DNA from: Methylobacterium sp. 17Sr1-1
GTDB lineage: Bacteria; Pseudomonadota; Alphaproteobacteria; Rhizobiales; Beijerinckiaceae
Reading direction: 5' to 3'
Assembly: GCF_003173775.1 (NCBI RefSeq)
Contig: NZ_CP029552.1
Coordinates: forward strand, 5,211,001 to 5,275,000
DNA: 64,000 nt
Shown here: positions 8,626 through 16,022 of the stretch, in pieces
How positions within the stretch are numbered: position 1 is the stretch's first letter
Layout of the letters: every line of letters starts with the position of its first letter
Notes under the pieces: generated by a model
Database searches by the model: none
Told to the model about the DNA's origin: nothing
What the model saw: only the letters and a program-made list of their open reading frames with translations
Program-made: the position numbers and the translations under genes

Positions 8626-10842
8626 GTGAAACGCCGTCCGCCGTCCCCCAGCGTTCCGTCCGCTCACCCGGCGCCCCACCGGCGTCGGTACGGTGCGACC
8701 CTGGCGACCGCGCTCGCTCTCGGCGCCGCGGCGCCCGAGGCCCGGGCCGAGGAGACCATCGCCCTCGACGAGGTCGTGGTGGAGGGCCCGCGCCCGCCCG
8801 TGCCGGGCCCGAGCCTGCCGGTGCTGCCGACCACCGCCGCCGGCACGATCGGCCTCGTCGGCCCGACCCCGGGCTTTCGCGCCGACCGCGCCGTCAGCAG
8901 CACGAAGACGGACACGCCCCAGCGCGACGTGCCGCAGGTCGTCACCGTCGCCCCCCGCGAGGTCATCACCGATCTGGCGGCGACGCGGGCCGAGCAGGTC
9001 CTCGCCTACACGCCGGGCATCGTGCAGCAGAACAATTTCGGCGGGCTCTCGCCCCTCGGCTACGCCGTGCGCGGCGTCGCCACGGCCGAGATCTACAAGA
9101 ACGGATTTCCCCTCGCCCGCGGGTTCCCGCCCCAGCAGGACACCCAGAACATCGAGCGGATCGAGGTGCTGAAGGGCCCCGGCGGCGGCCTGTTCGGCCG
9201 CAGCGACCCGGGCGGCCTCGTCAACATCATCACCAAGCAGCCGACGAGGGAGCGCTTCGTCGAGATGGGCGGGCTCTGGGGCTCGTTCGAACAGGCCCGC
9301 GGCACGGTCGATGCCGGAGGCAGCCTCGACGAGGAGGGCACGCTCCTCTACCGCTTCAACCTCGCCGCTGGACGCCAGAGCAGCTTCCGGGATTTCGTCG
9401 ACGGCGACCGGCTCCTCGTCGCCCCGGTGGTGAGCTGGCAGGTCACGCCCGATACGCGGGTGACGGTCGAGACCGAATTTCTGCGCAACCGCGCGGTGTT
9501 CGACCGCGGCATCGTGGCGATCAACGGGCAGCTCGGCGCATTGCCGATCTCCCGCTTCCTCGGCGAGCCGGGCCAGAGCATCCATCAATCCAGCGACACG
9601 ATGCAGGTGCGGGTCGACCACCGCTTCGATGCCGACTGGCAGATGCGGCTCGCGACCTACTTCAACACCGGCGCGCTGACCGGCGAGGCGGTGGAGGTGA
9701 GGGGGATCGCCGCCGACAACCGCACCGTCCTGCGCGACCGCAACCTGCGCAATTACCGCTGGGACGTGGCGATCGGCCAGGCCGAGCTGGTCGGACGCTT
9801 CGACACCGCCGGGATCGGCCACACCCTGCTCCTCGGTGTCGAGCGCGAGAGCACCGATGCCCGCTACCAGCAGGTCCGCTCGCGCTTCCGCCAGACGCCC
9901 TATTCCCTCGACATTGATGCCCCGGTCTACGGCCGGCCGCTGCCGCCCTTCGCCTTCCAGACCAACGGATTCGAGCAGGTCACCAACACGGCTTTCTACG
10001 CCCAGGACCAGATCAGCTTGACCCCGGAATGGAAGGCGCTCGTCGGCGCGCGTTTCGACGTCTTCGAGCAGTCGTTCCGGGAGCGGACCACCGGGCTCCA
10101 GACCGACCAGACCCATTTCGCCGCCTCGCCCCGGGCCGGGCTCGTCTACCAGCCGCTACAGGCGCTCTCCTTCTACGCCAATGTCGGCACCAGCTTCCGG
10201 CCGAATACCGGGCCCGACGCGTTCGCGGCGGCACGGAGTGCTCCCTTCGCGCCGGAGAGCGGCCTCGGCTACGAGGTCGGCACCAAGCTCGACCTGTTCG
10301 GAGGCGCCTTGAGCCTCACCGGCGCCGCCTTCCGGGTCGAGCGACAGAACGTGCTGACCGCCGATCCCAACAATTCCGGCTTCTCCCTCGCCGCCGGCGG
10401 CGTCCGCAGCCAGGGCTTCGAGCTCACCGCGTCCGGCCAGATCACGCCGGAGATCAAGGTCCTGGCCGGCTACGTCTTCGCCGACGCGGTGATCACCAAG
10501 GACAATGTGCTGCCGGTCGGCGCGCCCTTGATCAACGTGCCGCGCCATTCGGGCAGCCTGCTCGCGGTCCACGAGGTGCAGGCGGGCCCGTGGAAGGGTT
10601 TCGGCCTCGGCGGCGGCGTGCGCGCCGTCGGCGAGCGGGCGGGCGACGCCAATGCCAGCTTCCGGCTGCCGGGCTACATCGCGGTCGATGCCCTCGCTTA
10701 TTACCGCTGGGAGAATGTCCGGTTCGGCCTGAACGTCGAGAACGTGTTCGACACCACGTATTACGAAAGCTCGCTCAGCGCGCTCCGGGTCTATCCGGGA
10801 GCGCCGCGCCGGTTCACCGGAACCCTGTCGGTGCGGTTCTGA
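8626..10842 (+). CDS. TonB-dependent outer-membrane receptor, siderophore type, under riboswitch control
   Basis: About 738 residues. A basic N-terminus leads into a signal helix (ATLATALALGAAAPEARA), then a TonB-box-like stretch (ETIALDEVVVEG). The plug domain, about 85-200, has TKTDTPQRDVPQVVTV, YTPGIVQQNNFGG and IERIEVLKGPGGGLFGRSDPGGLVNIITK. A 22-strand-type barrel follows, ending in the typical TLSVRF with terminal Phe. The plug resembles ferric-siderophore receptors more than BtuB, yet a cobalamin riboswitch precedes it, so the cargo may be a corrinoid or a cobalt chelate. The GTG at 8626 is the likeliest in-frame start but has no clear ribosome-binding site. The stop overlaps the next gene by one base. 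Confidence 0.85.
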   Translation: MKRRPPSPSVPSAHPAPHRRRYGATLATALALGAAAPEARAEETIALDEVVVEGPRPPVPGPSLPVLPTTAAGTIGLVGPTPGFRADRAVSSTKTDTPQRDVPQVVTVAPREVITDLAATRAEQVLAYTPGIVQQNNFGGLSPLGYAVRGVATAEIYKNGFPLARGFPPQQDTQNIERIEVLKGPGGGLFGRSDPGGLVNIITKQPTRERFVEMGGLWGSFEQARGTVDAGGSLDEEGTLLYRFNLAAGRQSSFRDFVDGDRLLVAPVVSWQVTPDTRVTVETEFLRNRAVFDRGIVAINGQLGALPISRFLGEPGQSIHQSSDTMQVRVDHRFDADWQMRLATYFNTGALTGEAVEVRGIAADNRTVLRDRNLRNYRWDVAIGQAELVGRFDTAGIGHTLLLGVERESTDARYQQVRSRFRQTPYSLDIDAPVYGRPLPPFAFQTNGFEQVTNTAFYAQDQISLTPEWKALVGARFDVFEQSFRERTTGLQTDQTHFAASPRAGLVYQPLQALSFYANVGTSFRPNTGPDAFAAARSAPFAPESGLGYEVGTKLDLFGGALSLTGAAFRVERQNVLTADPNNSGFSLAAGGVRSQGFELTASGQITPEIKVLAGYVFADAVITKDNVLPVGAPLINVPRHSGSLLAVHEVQAGPWKGFGLGGGVRAVGERAGDANASFRLPGYIAVDALAYYRWENVRFGLNVENVFDTTYYESSLSALRVYPGAPRRFTGTLSVRF

Positions 10843-11081
10843 TGGTGGCTCTCCGCAAGGGCGATGCCGGCCGCGATGCCGCCGCCGCCCGCGCCCGGCG
10901 CTACCGCCGGGACCTCGCGCCGGTCCTGGCGGTGATCGCCGCCGAGACCGGCGGGACCCCCGAGGGCATCGCCGCCTCGCTGACCCGGCGCGGGGTGCGC
11001 AAGCCCCGCGGCGGCCCGATCTGGACGCCGCCGGACGTGCGCCGGCTCCTCGCCCGCCTCGCCGCCGAGACCGGATCATGA
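10842..11081 (+). CDS. 79-residue recombinase-tail-like helix-turn-helix protein
   Basis: The ATG overlaps the receptor's TGA, and its own TGA overlaps the next start (ATGA), which implies translational coupling on both sides. The sequence resembles the small helical segment found in serine recombinases downstream of the catalytic domain: IAAETGGTPEGIAASLTRRG, then RKPRGG and WTPPDVRRLLARL. That pattern (repeat-IA-x-x-L-x-x-RG-x-x-RGG-x-W-x-V-x-x-lL) normally contacts DNA. No catalytic recombinase domain is present, so recombination is unlikely; a small DNA-binding regulator is one possibility. Function unknown. Confidence 0.7.
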   Translation: MVALRKGDAGRDAAAARARRYRRDLAPVLAVIAAETGGTPEGIAASLTRRGVRKPRGGPIWTPPDVRRLLARLAAETGS

Positions 11082-12229
11082 CGTCAGCGTCCACATCTAC
11101 GCCCACGACCGCCCCGCGCATCGGCGCGATCGACGCCCTGCGCGGCCTCGTCATGCTGCTGATGCTGGTCGACCACGTGCGGGAGACCGTCTTCCTGCAC
11201 GCCCAGCTCCGCGATCCGATGGACCTCGCGGTCACTGCCCCCGACCTGGTGGCGACGCGGCTGACCTCGCATCTCTGCGCACCGGTCTTCCTGCTGCTCA
11301 CCGGCCTCTCGGCCTGCCTCTACGCGGGCAAGCACGGCACGGGCGCGGCCTCGCGCTTCCTGCTCACCCGCGGCCTGTTCCTGATCGGGCTCGAGGTCAC
11401 GCTCGTGAACCTCGCCTGGACGGGCCGGCTCCTGCCGCCGGTCCTCTACCTGCAGGTGATCTGGGCCATCGGCCTCAGCATGGTCGCGCTCGCGGGCCTG
11501 CTGCGGCTGCCGCGCCCCGCCCTGGCGGCGGTCGCCCTCGTCATCATGCTCGGCCACAACCTCCTCGACGGGATCGTGCTGGCGCCGGGCCAGGCCGGCT
11601 ACGTGCCGTGGTCGATCCTGCACCAGCGCGGCCTCATCGACCTGCCCTGGGGGGTGGCCCGCACCTCCTATCCGGTACTGCCCTGGATCGGCGTCGCGGC
11701 GGCGGGCTACGCCCTCGGACCGTGGTTCGCCCTCGATCCCGATGCCCGGCGGCGCCGGCTCCTCGCCCTCGGGGCGGCGGCGCTCGCCGGGTTCCTGGTG
11801 CTGCGGGGGCTCGACGGCTACGGCGAGCCGGTGCCCTGGCAGGCCGGCCCGACGATCGGGGCGACGGTCCTGTCCTTCCTCAATCTCACCAAGTACCCGC
11901 CCTCCGCCTGCTTCCTGCTGCTCACTCTGGGCCTCGGGCTCTGGCTCCTCGCCCTGTTCGAGGCGCTGCCGGCCGCGCGCCTTGCCTGGCTGCGGGTGTT
12001 CGGGGGGACGCCCTTGTTCTTCTACGTCGTCCATCTCTGGCTGTTGCGCGGGCTTCATCATCTCGCGCTGGCCCTCGGCTTCGCCGGCATGTCAGGGAGG
12101 GTCGAGGCCGGGTCGCCGGCGCAGCTCTGGCTGATCGCGGCGCTCCTCAGCCTGCCGCTCTACGGGGCGTGCCGCTGGATGGTGGGGCTGAAGCGGCGGG
12201 GGCGGCATCCGGTGCTGAGCTATCTGTAG
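11078..12229 (+). CDS. DUF1624-type membrane protein, acyltransferase-like
   Basis: 383 residues with about ten membrane segments. The first (IGAIDALRGLVMLLMLVDHV) carries the RG...DH motif of the DUF1624 / heparan-glucosaminide acetyltransferase-like group, whose conserved histidine is thought to carry an acetyl group across the membrane. A later segment (GGTPLFFYVVHLWLLRGLHH) holds further conserved histidines. It is the last gene of the riboswitch-controlled operon and starts inside the previous stop codon. The substrate is unknown; modification of an envelope component or a bound nutrient is speculative. Confidence 0.78.
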   Translation: MTSASTSTPTTAPRIGAIDALRGLVMLLMLVDHVRETVFLHAQLRDPMDLAVTAPDLVATRLTSHLCAPVFLLLTGLSACLYAGKHGTGAASRFLLTRGLFLIGLEVTLVNLAWTGRLLPPVLYLQVIWAIGLSMVALAGLLRLPRPALAAVALVIMLGHNLLDGIVLAPGQAGYVPWSILHQRGLIDLPWGVARTSYPVLPWIGVAAAGYALGPWFALDPDARRRRLLALGAAALAGFLVLRGLDGYGEPVPWQAGPTIGATVLSFLNLTKYPPSACFLLLTLGLGLWLLALFEALPAARLAWLRVFGGTPLFFYVVHLWLLRGLHHLALALGFAGMSGRVEAGSPAQLWLIAALLSLPLYGACRWMVGLKRRGRHPVLSYL

Positions 12230-12280
12230 GAAGTCAGCCCCGGATTTAGGTCTCTCATCGGCGGAACTGACACCCACCTC

Positions 12281-12316
12281 GTCATTCCGGGCTCCGCTGC
12301 GCGGCCCCGGAATGAC
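12281..12316. repeat. Family B REP-like palindrome, single copy
   Basis: GTCATTCCGGGCTCCGCTGC runs into GCGGCCCCGGAATGAC, an imperfect 36-base palindrome. It lies 51 bases after the DUF1624 gene and could end the operon transcript. Confidence 0.75.
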
Positions 12317-12429
12317 CCTGTGCGGCGAGAGCGTCGCGGCCCGAATCCAAGCTTCGGCCGTAAGAACACGCAGAGCGCATTCGAGCGGTTACGTCGATCG
12401 ATCCTGCACGCACACCGACAACTCACCAC

Positions 12430-12569
12430 GTCATCCCGGGACTCGACGCAGTCGGGAACCCGGGATCCATAACCGCTGACGCTCCCGGATGGGTCGGGAC
12501 GTCTTCCGCTTCGTTCTCAACCGTCGGCGGTTATGGATCCCGGGTTCCGCTCCGCGGCCCCGGGATGAC
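12430..12569. repeat. Family B inverted pair
   Basis: GTCATCCCGGGACTCGACGC...CCCGGGATCCATAACCGC is mirrored by GCGGTTATGGATCCCGGG...CCCCGGGATGAC. The arms are near 50 bases around a short unrelated centre. The rest of the 646-base gap (12230-12875) shows no convincing gene; it ends in the promoter region of the small gene at 12876. Confidence 0.8.
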
Positions 12570-12818
12570 GCGGGTGATGTAAATGTGATCGGCGCACCCA
12601 AGCAGACCCTAAGGACAAACGACGAGGCGCAGCGCGTTATTGCCGGCACGCCGACAAGGTTTCACCCCTGTTGCGAGCGCGCCACGAACACGCGCGCCAC
12701 GCACGGTGTCGATAGTCTATCGATGATCCGCGCCGGGGCGCGGTTGCATCCTCCGGGCCGTGCGATGAGGATGATTGTCCTACCAGGCTATTCGGCGCGC
12801 CGACGGCCCCGGAAAGCC

Positions 12819-12847
12819 GGAACCCTTTCTGCTGCGACGAAGTTGTT
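12819..12847 (+). promoter_or_regulatory. Candidate EcfG (general stress response) promoter
   Basis: GGAAC at 12819-12823 is followed, 18 bases later, by GTTGTT (12842-12847). The alphaproteobacterial stress sigma factor EcfG uses GGAAC with a CGTT-like -10 at about 16-18 bases. The match is good at -35 and partial at -10 (AGTT). It sits 29-57 bases upstream of the small periplasmic gene, a fitting distance. Confidence 0.4.
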
Positions 12848-12875
12848 AGCGCCAGATGAACTAGGGAGATCACCG

Positions 12876-13121
12876 ATGCGGACAGTCTTCACAGCTGGTG
12901 CGACCGCGCTCGTCCTGGCCGGGTTCTCGGTCTCGGCGATGGCCGAGGAAACCACCGTGATCCATCGCGACCGGGCGCCGGGCATCGCGGTCGAGCATCG
13001 CGAGGGCGTCGTCGAGCACCGCGACATCACCACCGGCAGCGTCGATTGCGGCTCCAAGACCGTCCACAAGGAGGACGGCATGGGCAACTCGAAGACCGTG
13101 CACAAGGAAGGCTGCAACTGA
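12876..13121 (+). CDS. Small secreted protein rich in His-Lys-Glu motifs
   Basis: 81 residues, with a signal peptide (MRTVFTAGATALVLAGFSVS, cut after AMA). The mature part is charged, with repeated motifs: VEHREGVVEHRD, then TVHKEDGMGNSKTVHKEGCN, in which TVHKE(D/G) occurs twice with a GNSK spacer and two cysteines flank it. The family resembles small alphaproteobacterial periplasmic proteins of unknown function. GGGAG 7 bases upstream supports the start. A stress-type promoter may drive it. Confidence 0.72.
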   Translation: MRTVFTAGATALVLAGFSVSAMAEETTVIHRDRAPGIAVEHREGVVEHRDITTGSVDCGSKTVHKEDGMGNSKTVHKEGCN

Positions 13122-13176
13122 CGTCAGGTCTTCGATCGACAGGCGCAGCGGACCGCCTCAACGGTCCGCTGCCGCA

Positions 13177-13374
13177 TCAGGGAAGGGCGACGATCTCGCT
13201 CTCCCGCACGGCGCGCTCGCCCATCCGCGACCGGATGCGATAGGCGGCCTCTCCGCTGCGGTCCTCCGGCATCAGCCGGACGACCTCGAAGGCATCCATG
13301 TCGCTGGCAAGGCTGACGGACGATCCGGTCCGCAGCATCCGCACGCGCTGGTTCAGCTTGAACTTGTGTGACAT
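13177..13374 (-). CDS. Small conserved-type protein of unknown function (65 aa)
   Basis: The product starts MSHKFKLNQRVRMLRTGSS and continues through FEVVRLMPEDRSGEAAYRIR to ERAVRESEIVAL, a small beta-rich layout like an SH3-type barrel. Similar short proteins of Hyphomicrobiales have no known role. AGGAG lies 8 bases before the ATG. It follows the DUF6481 gene after 38 bases on the same strand, so a shared transcript is likely. Confidence 0.7.
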   Translation of the reverse strand: MSHKFKLNQRVRMLRTGSSVSLASDMDAFEVVRLMPEDRSGEAAYRIRSRMGERAVRESEIVALP

Positions 13375-13412
13375 CGCGCCACTCCTTCCGACATCCGGCG
13401 ACGCGGCGCCGT

Positions 13413-13814
13413 TCACCCGCGACGGCGCGCCTTGCGGGCCGCGTATCGGGCGTCGCGCGCAGCCTTCTGATCGGCCTGGAGCGCCGCATTCGTCCGCACG
13501 GCCTCGGCGGCGCGTTCCGCCTCCTCGGCGGCCTCGGTCTCGCGCTGGCGCGCCTCCGCGGCCTGCGCCTCGGCCTCGCGCGCCACCCGGGCGGCCTCCA
13601 GCGCGGTCCGCTCGGCCTCGCGCTCGGCCAGTCGGACGGTCCGTGCCGCGGTGATCGCCTGGCGTACTGCGCGCCGCGCCGCGAAGGCCGGGTCGTCCTC
13701 GGTGGGCCGCGCCTGGAACCGGGCGAGCGCGCCGTTCCGGGCCGCCGCGGCCGAGCCCAGCCGGTCGCCCAGCGACGCTTCCTTGAACTTGGACGCTTCC
13801 TTGAACTTGGCCAT
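13413..13814 (-). CDS. DUF6481-type helical protein
   Basis: 133 residues dominated by Ala, Arg and Glu. It is predicted to be one long charged helix or coiled coil (about 45-120), ending in a basic tail (QKAARDARYAARKARRRG) typical of the DUF6481 group in Methylobacteriaceae and relatives. The N-terminus contains a duplicated KFKEAS made by an exact 18-base tandem repeat. Function unknown; the basic tail would allow nucleic-acid contact. The upstream small gene ends 3 bases before its start codon. Confidence 0.75.
   Translation of the reverse strand: MAKFKEASKFKEASLGDRLGSAAAARNGALARFQARPTEDDPAFAARRAVRQAITAARTVRLAEREAERTALEAARVAREAEAQAAEARQRETEAAEEAERAAEAVRTNAALQADQKAARDARYAARKARRRG
13774..13809. 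repeat. Exact 18-bp tandem duplication inside the DUF6481 gene
   Basis: GACGCTTCCTTGAACTTG occurs twice back to back. It keeps the reading frame and adds six residues (KFKEAS twice) at the N-terminus. A slipped-strand duplication is the simplest origin. Confidence 0.9.
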
Positions 13815-13817
13815 CGC

Positions 13818-14033
13818 TCAGACCCGGCTCAGGGCGACGGAGCGGATCGGGCGCGAGAACCGGTCGGCGAGGTGCCAATGGAGTTCCCGGACGGAATGAT
13901 AACGGTAGGTCCGGTCGATCAGGTGGCTGACGTCGTGGCTCTGGTCGTCGACCTGCTGCCAGATCTGCTGCACCTGGAAGGTCGCGGGCTCGATCGCCGC
14001 GCCGGTGGAATGCGAACTGAACGTGAAATTCAC
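13818..14033 (-). CDS. Small protein of unknown function (71 aa)
   Basis: It begins with GTG and reads VNFTFSSHSTGAAIEPATFQ, then a polar helix (QIWQQVDDQSHDVSHLIDRT) and SVRELHWHLADRFS. I recognise no family. It sits immediately upstream of the DUF6481 gene (3 bases between the stop and the next start on the minus strand), which suggests one transcript of three small genes. The start is the first available codon in frame. Confidence 0.55.
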   Translation of the reverse strand: MNFTFSSHSTGAAIEPATFQVQQIWQQVDDQSHDVSHLIDRTYRYHSVRELHWHLADRFSRPIRSVALSRV

Positions 14034-14119
14034 TCAAGTGATCCGATGGAGGTCAGGCCTGCGCCGTGGCGCAGGGCGGGAGATGCGGACGAAACCATCC
14101 GCATCCCGGTACCGGAGCG

Positions 14120-14329
14120 TTACGCGGCGCGCAGGTTGCCGGCCGATTGCTTGCCGCTGCGGCGGTCGGTTTCCATCTCGTAAGAGACCTTCTGTCCTTC
14201 CGACAGGGTCTGCATGCCCGACCGCTCGACGGCGGAGATGTGCACGAACACGTCCTTGCCGCCGTCATCCGGTTGGATGAAGCCGAAACCCTTCTGGACG
14301 TTGAACCACTTCACGGTGCCGATGGTCAT
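14120..14329 (-). CDS. cspA: Cold-shock domain protein
   Basis: 69 residues forming a single cold-shock domain: [20 protein letters not shown] contains RNP1 (KGFGFI), and [10 protein letters not shown] contains RNP2 (VFVH). These proteins bind single-stranded RNA or DNA and loosen secondary structure. The C-terminus carries the usual basic stretch ([15 protein letters not shown]). An in-frame ATG at 14341 would add four residues (MDTT). The long AT-rich leader upstream is typical of post-transcriptionally controlled csp genes. Confidence 0.92.
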   Translation of the reverse strand: MTIGTVKWFNVQKGFGFIQPDDGGKDVFVHISAVERSGMQTLSEGQKVSYEMETDRRSGKQSAGNLRAA

Positions 14330-14693
14330 TGTCGTATCCATAATCTGCAAGCGCATGGTGGAGCTCGGCACGCCGTCGGCAGCGCCAAGACTCGGATCAA
14401 TCGACGGATTTGGAGCGAGTGGCAGAGCATGCGCCGGCGACAACGCGGCGGAGAGGCTCGGTAATCAGGCCAACAATCGATTCCAGATATTTAATTCAGT
14501 TTGCGACAGAGTGCAAGGCTCTCGAAAAAATATCAGGCGAGCCGGTCGGAACGACTAAAAAATCACGCGAGAGCGAAGGAATTTCCGGAAAATCATCCTG
14601 TAAAACGCTGCTCTCATGCGCGACGTCGCCCGTCTGCCGGACCGCCCGGACGGGGTCCCAGGACCCGCTCCGCGAGTCCCGGCCGCGCATCAC
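14330..14693. other. AT-rich leader/promoter region of cspA
   Basis: No gene is evident. About 14460-14610 is clearly richer in A and T than its surroundings (for example AGATATTTAATTCAG and CGAAAAAATATCAGG). On the minus strand it would hold the cspA promoter and a long 5' leader. A 6-bp-stem palindrome GGGTCCCAGGACCC lies at about 14654-14667, near the end of the oxidoreductase gene. Confidence 0.5.
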
Positions 14694-15836
14694 TTAGGCG
14701 GTGACCGCCCCCGGGGCGGGCCAGCCGATGCAGGCCTCGTGGGCGCGGAAGTTGCGCAGCCACCAGCCCCAATCCTCCGGCACCAGCGCGAACGGGTCGG
14801 GATGCGCCAGCTCCCGCGCCGCCCAGACCGGCCAGTGCGGGTTCGACAGGGCCGGCCGGCCGAGGAAGACGAGGTCGATCAGCTCGTCGCGGATCACCCG
14901 GTCGGCCACTGCCGGCAGGCCGAGATTCCAGCTCACCCCGACCGGGATCCCGACCTCGCGTCGCACCCGCGTGCCGCGCTCGACCATGAACGACATCCGG
15001 GCGAAGGGCGGATCGGTCATCGCGTCGGTGTTGAAGCCGATCGACAGGTCGGCGAGGTCGAGGCCGTGCGCCTTCATCCGCCCGACCGCCACCACCGCTT
15101 CGTCGAACTGCACGCCGTCCGGGTGGAGGTCGTCGGAGCCGAGCCGCATGGTGAGCGGCAGGCGCTCCGGCCAGACCGCCCGCACGGCGTCGAGCGCCTC
15201 GAGGTGGAACCGGAGCCGGTTGTCGAGGCTGCCGCCGTATCGGTCCGTGCGCTGGTTGGCGAGGGGCGAGAAGAAGCTCGCGCCGAGATAGCCGTGGGCG
15301 AAGTGCATCTCCAGCCACTCGAACCCGGCCTCGACGGCCCGGCGGGCGGCCTCCGCGTAGGCCCGGTGGATGCCGGCGATCTCCTCGACCGTCAGTTCCT
15401 GGACCGGGTAGGTGTAGCGGCCGCCGTAGGAGATCGGGGAGGGGGCCTTGAGCTGCCAGCCGTCGGGATGGTCCGGCGGCAGTTGCAGCTTGCCCTCCCA
15501 GGGCTTCTGCTCGCTGCCTTTCCGCCCGGTATGCCCGAGCTGGATCGCCGGTACCCCGCCCATCTCCCGGATGATGCGGGTGACGCGGGCGAGGCCCTCG
15601 ACGTGCCGGTCGTCCCAGATGCCCGCGCAGGCGGTGGTGGTGCGCCCTTCCGGGGTGATCGCGATCTGCTCGGGGAAGACGAGCCCGAACCCGCCGGCCG
15701 CCCGCGAGCCGTAGAGCATGACGTGGTAGTCGCCCATCGCCCCGTCGACCGACCGGTGCATGGTCATCGGCGACATCGCGATCCGGTTGCGGAGCGTGAC
15801 GTCCTTGAGGGTGAAGGGGCTGAACAGGTCGGGCAT
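14694..15836 (-). CDS. NADH:flavin oxidoreductase, old yellow enzyme family
   Basis: 380 residues forming a single FMN TIM barrel. Motifs include LFSPFTLKDVTLRNRIAMSP (N-terminal FMN loop), GHTGRKGS, the substrate/FMN signature FEWLEMHFAHGYLGASFFSP, then NQRTDRYGGSLDNRLRF, and PVGVSWN/FLGRPAL near the phosphate-binding end. The layout fits the YqjM-like class of ene-reductases, which reduce activated C=C bonds with NAD(P)H. The ATG at 15836 begins exactly at the family's N-terminus; longer upstream frames give an unlikely proline/arginine tail. Confidence 0.88.
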   Translation of the reverse strand: MPDLFSPFTLKDVTLRNRIAMSPMTMHRSVDGAMGDYHVMLYGSRAAGGFGLVFPEQIAITPEGRTTTACAGIWDDRHVEGLARVTRIIREMGGVPAIQLGHTGRKGSEQKPWEGKLQLPPDHPDGWQLKAPSPISYGGRYTYPVQELTVEEIAGIHRAYAEAARRAVEAGFEWLEMHFAHGYLGASFFSPLANQRTDRYGGSLDNRLRFHLEALDAVRAVWPERLPLTMRLGSDDLHPDGVQFDEAVVAVGRMKAHGLDLADLSIGFNTDAMTDPPFARMSFMVERGTRVRREVGIPVGVSWNLGLPAVADRVIRDELIDLVFLGRPALSNPHWPVWAARELAHPDPFALVPEDWGWWLRNFRAHEACIGWPAPGAVTA

Positions 15837-15969
15837 GCGGCCTCGCGGGAGGGACGGCCGCCCGACCATCGAGCCGGTGGGCCGCTCGCGAGGGTACGGA
15901 GCCGGACGCGGAGCCGGCAAGGGAGCCTGCGCGACGAGGGCGATCCGTCGCGGGACGAGGCGCACCCTC

Positions 15970-16018
15970 CTGAACCCTTCCCCCTCTGCGGGGGAGGGTT
16001 CACGCGGGGAGGGTGAGG
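15970..16018. repeat. Short family A fragment after gatB
   Basis: CCCTTCCCCCTCTGCGGGGG begins a fragment with the same hairpin core as the copies at 2646 and 26170. It lies just after the gatB stop on the minus strand and may aid transcript ending. Confidence 0.6.
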
Positions 16019-16022
16019 CCGA

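Noticed and set aside
8550..9917. 455-codon frame starting at the strong ribosome-binding site
   Set aside because: Beyond the first codons it overlaps the receptor out of frame with low-complexity content; kept only as a start-site question.
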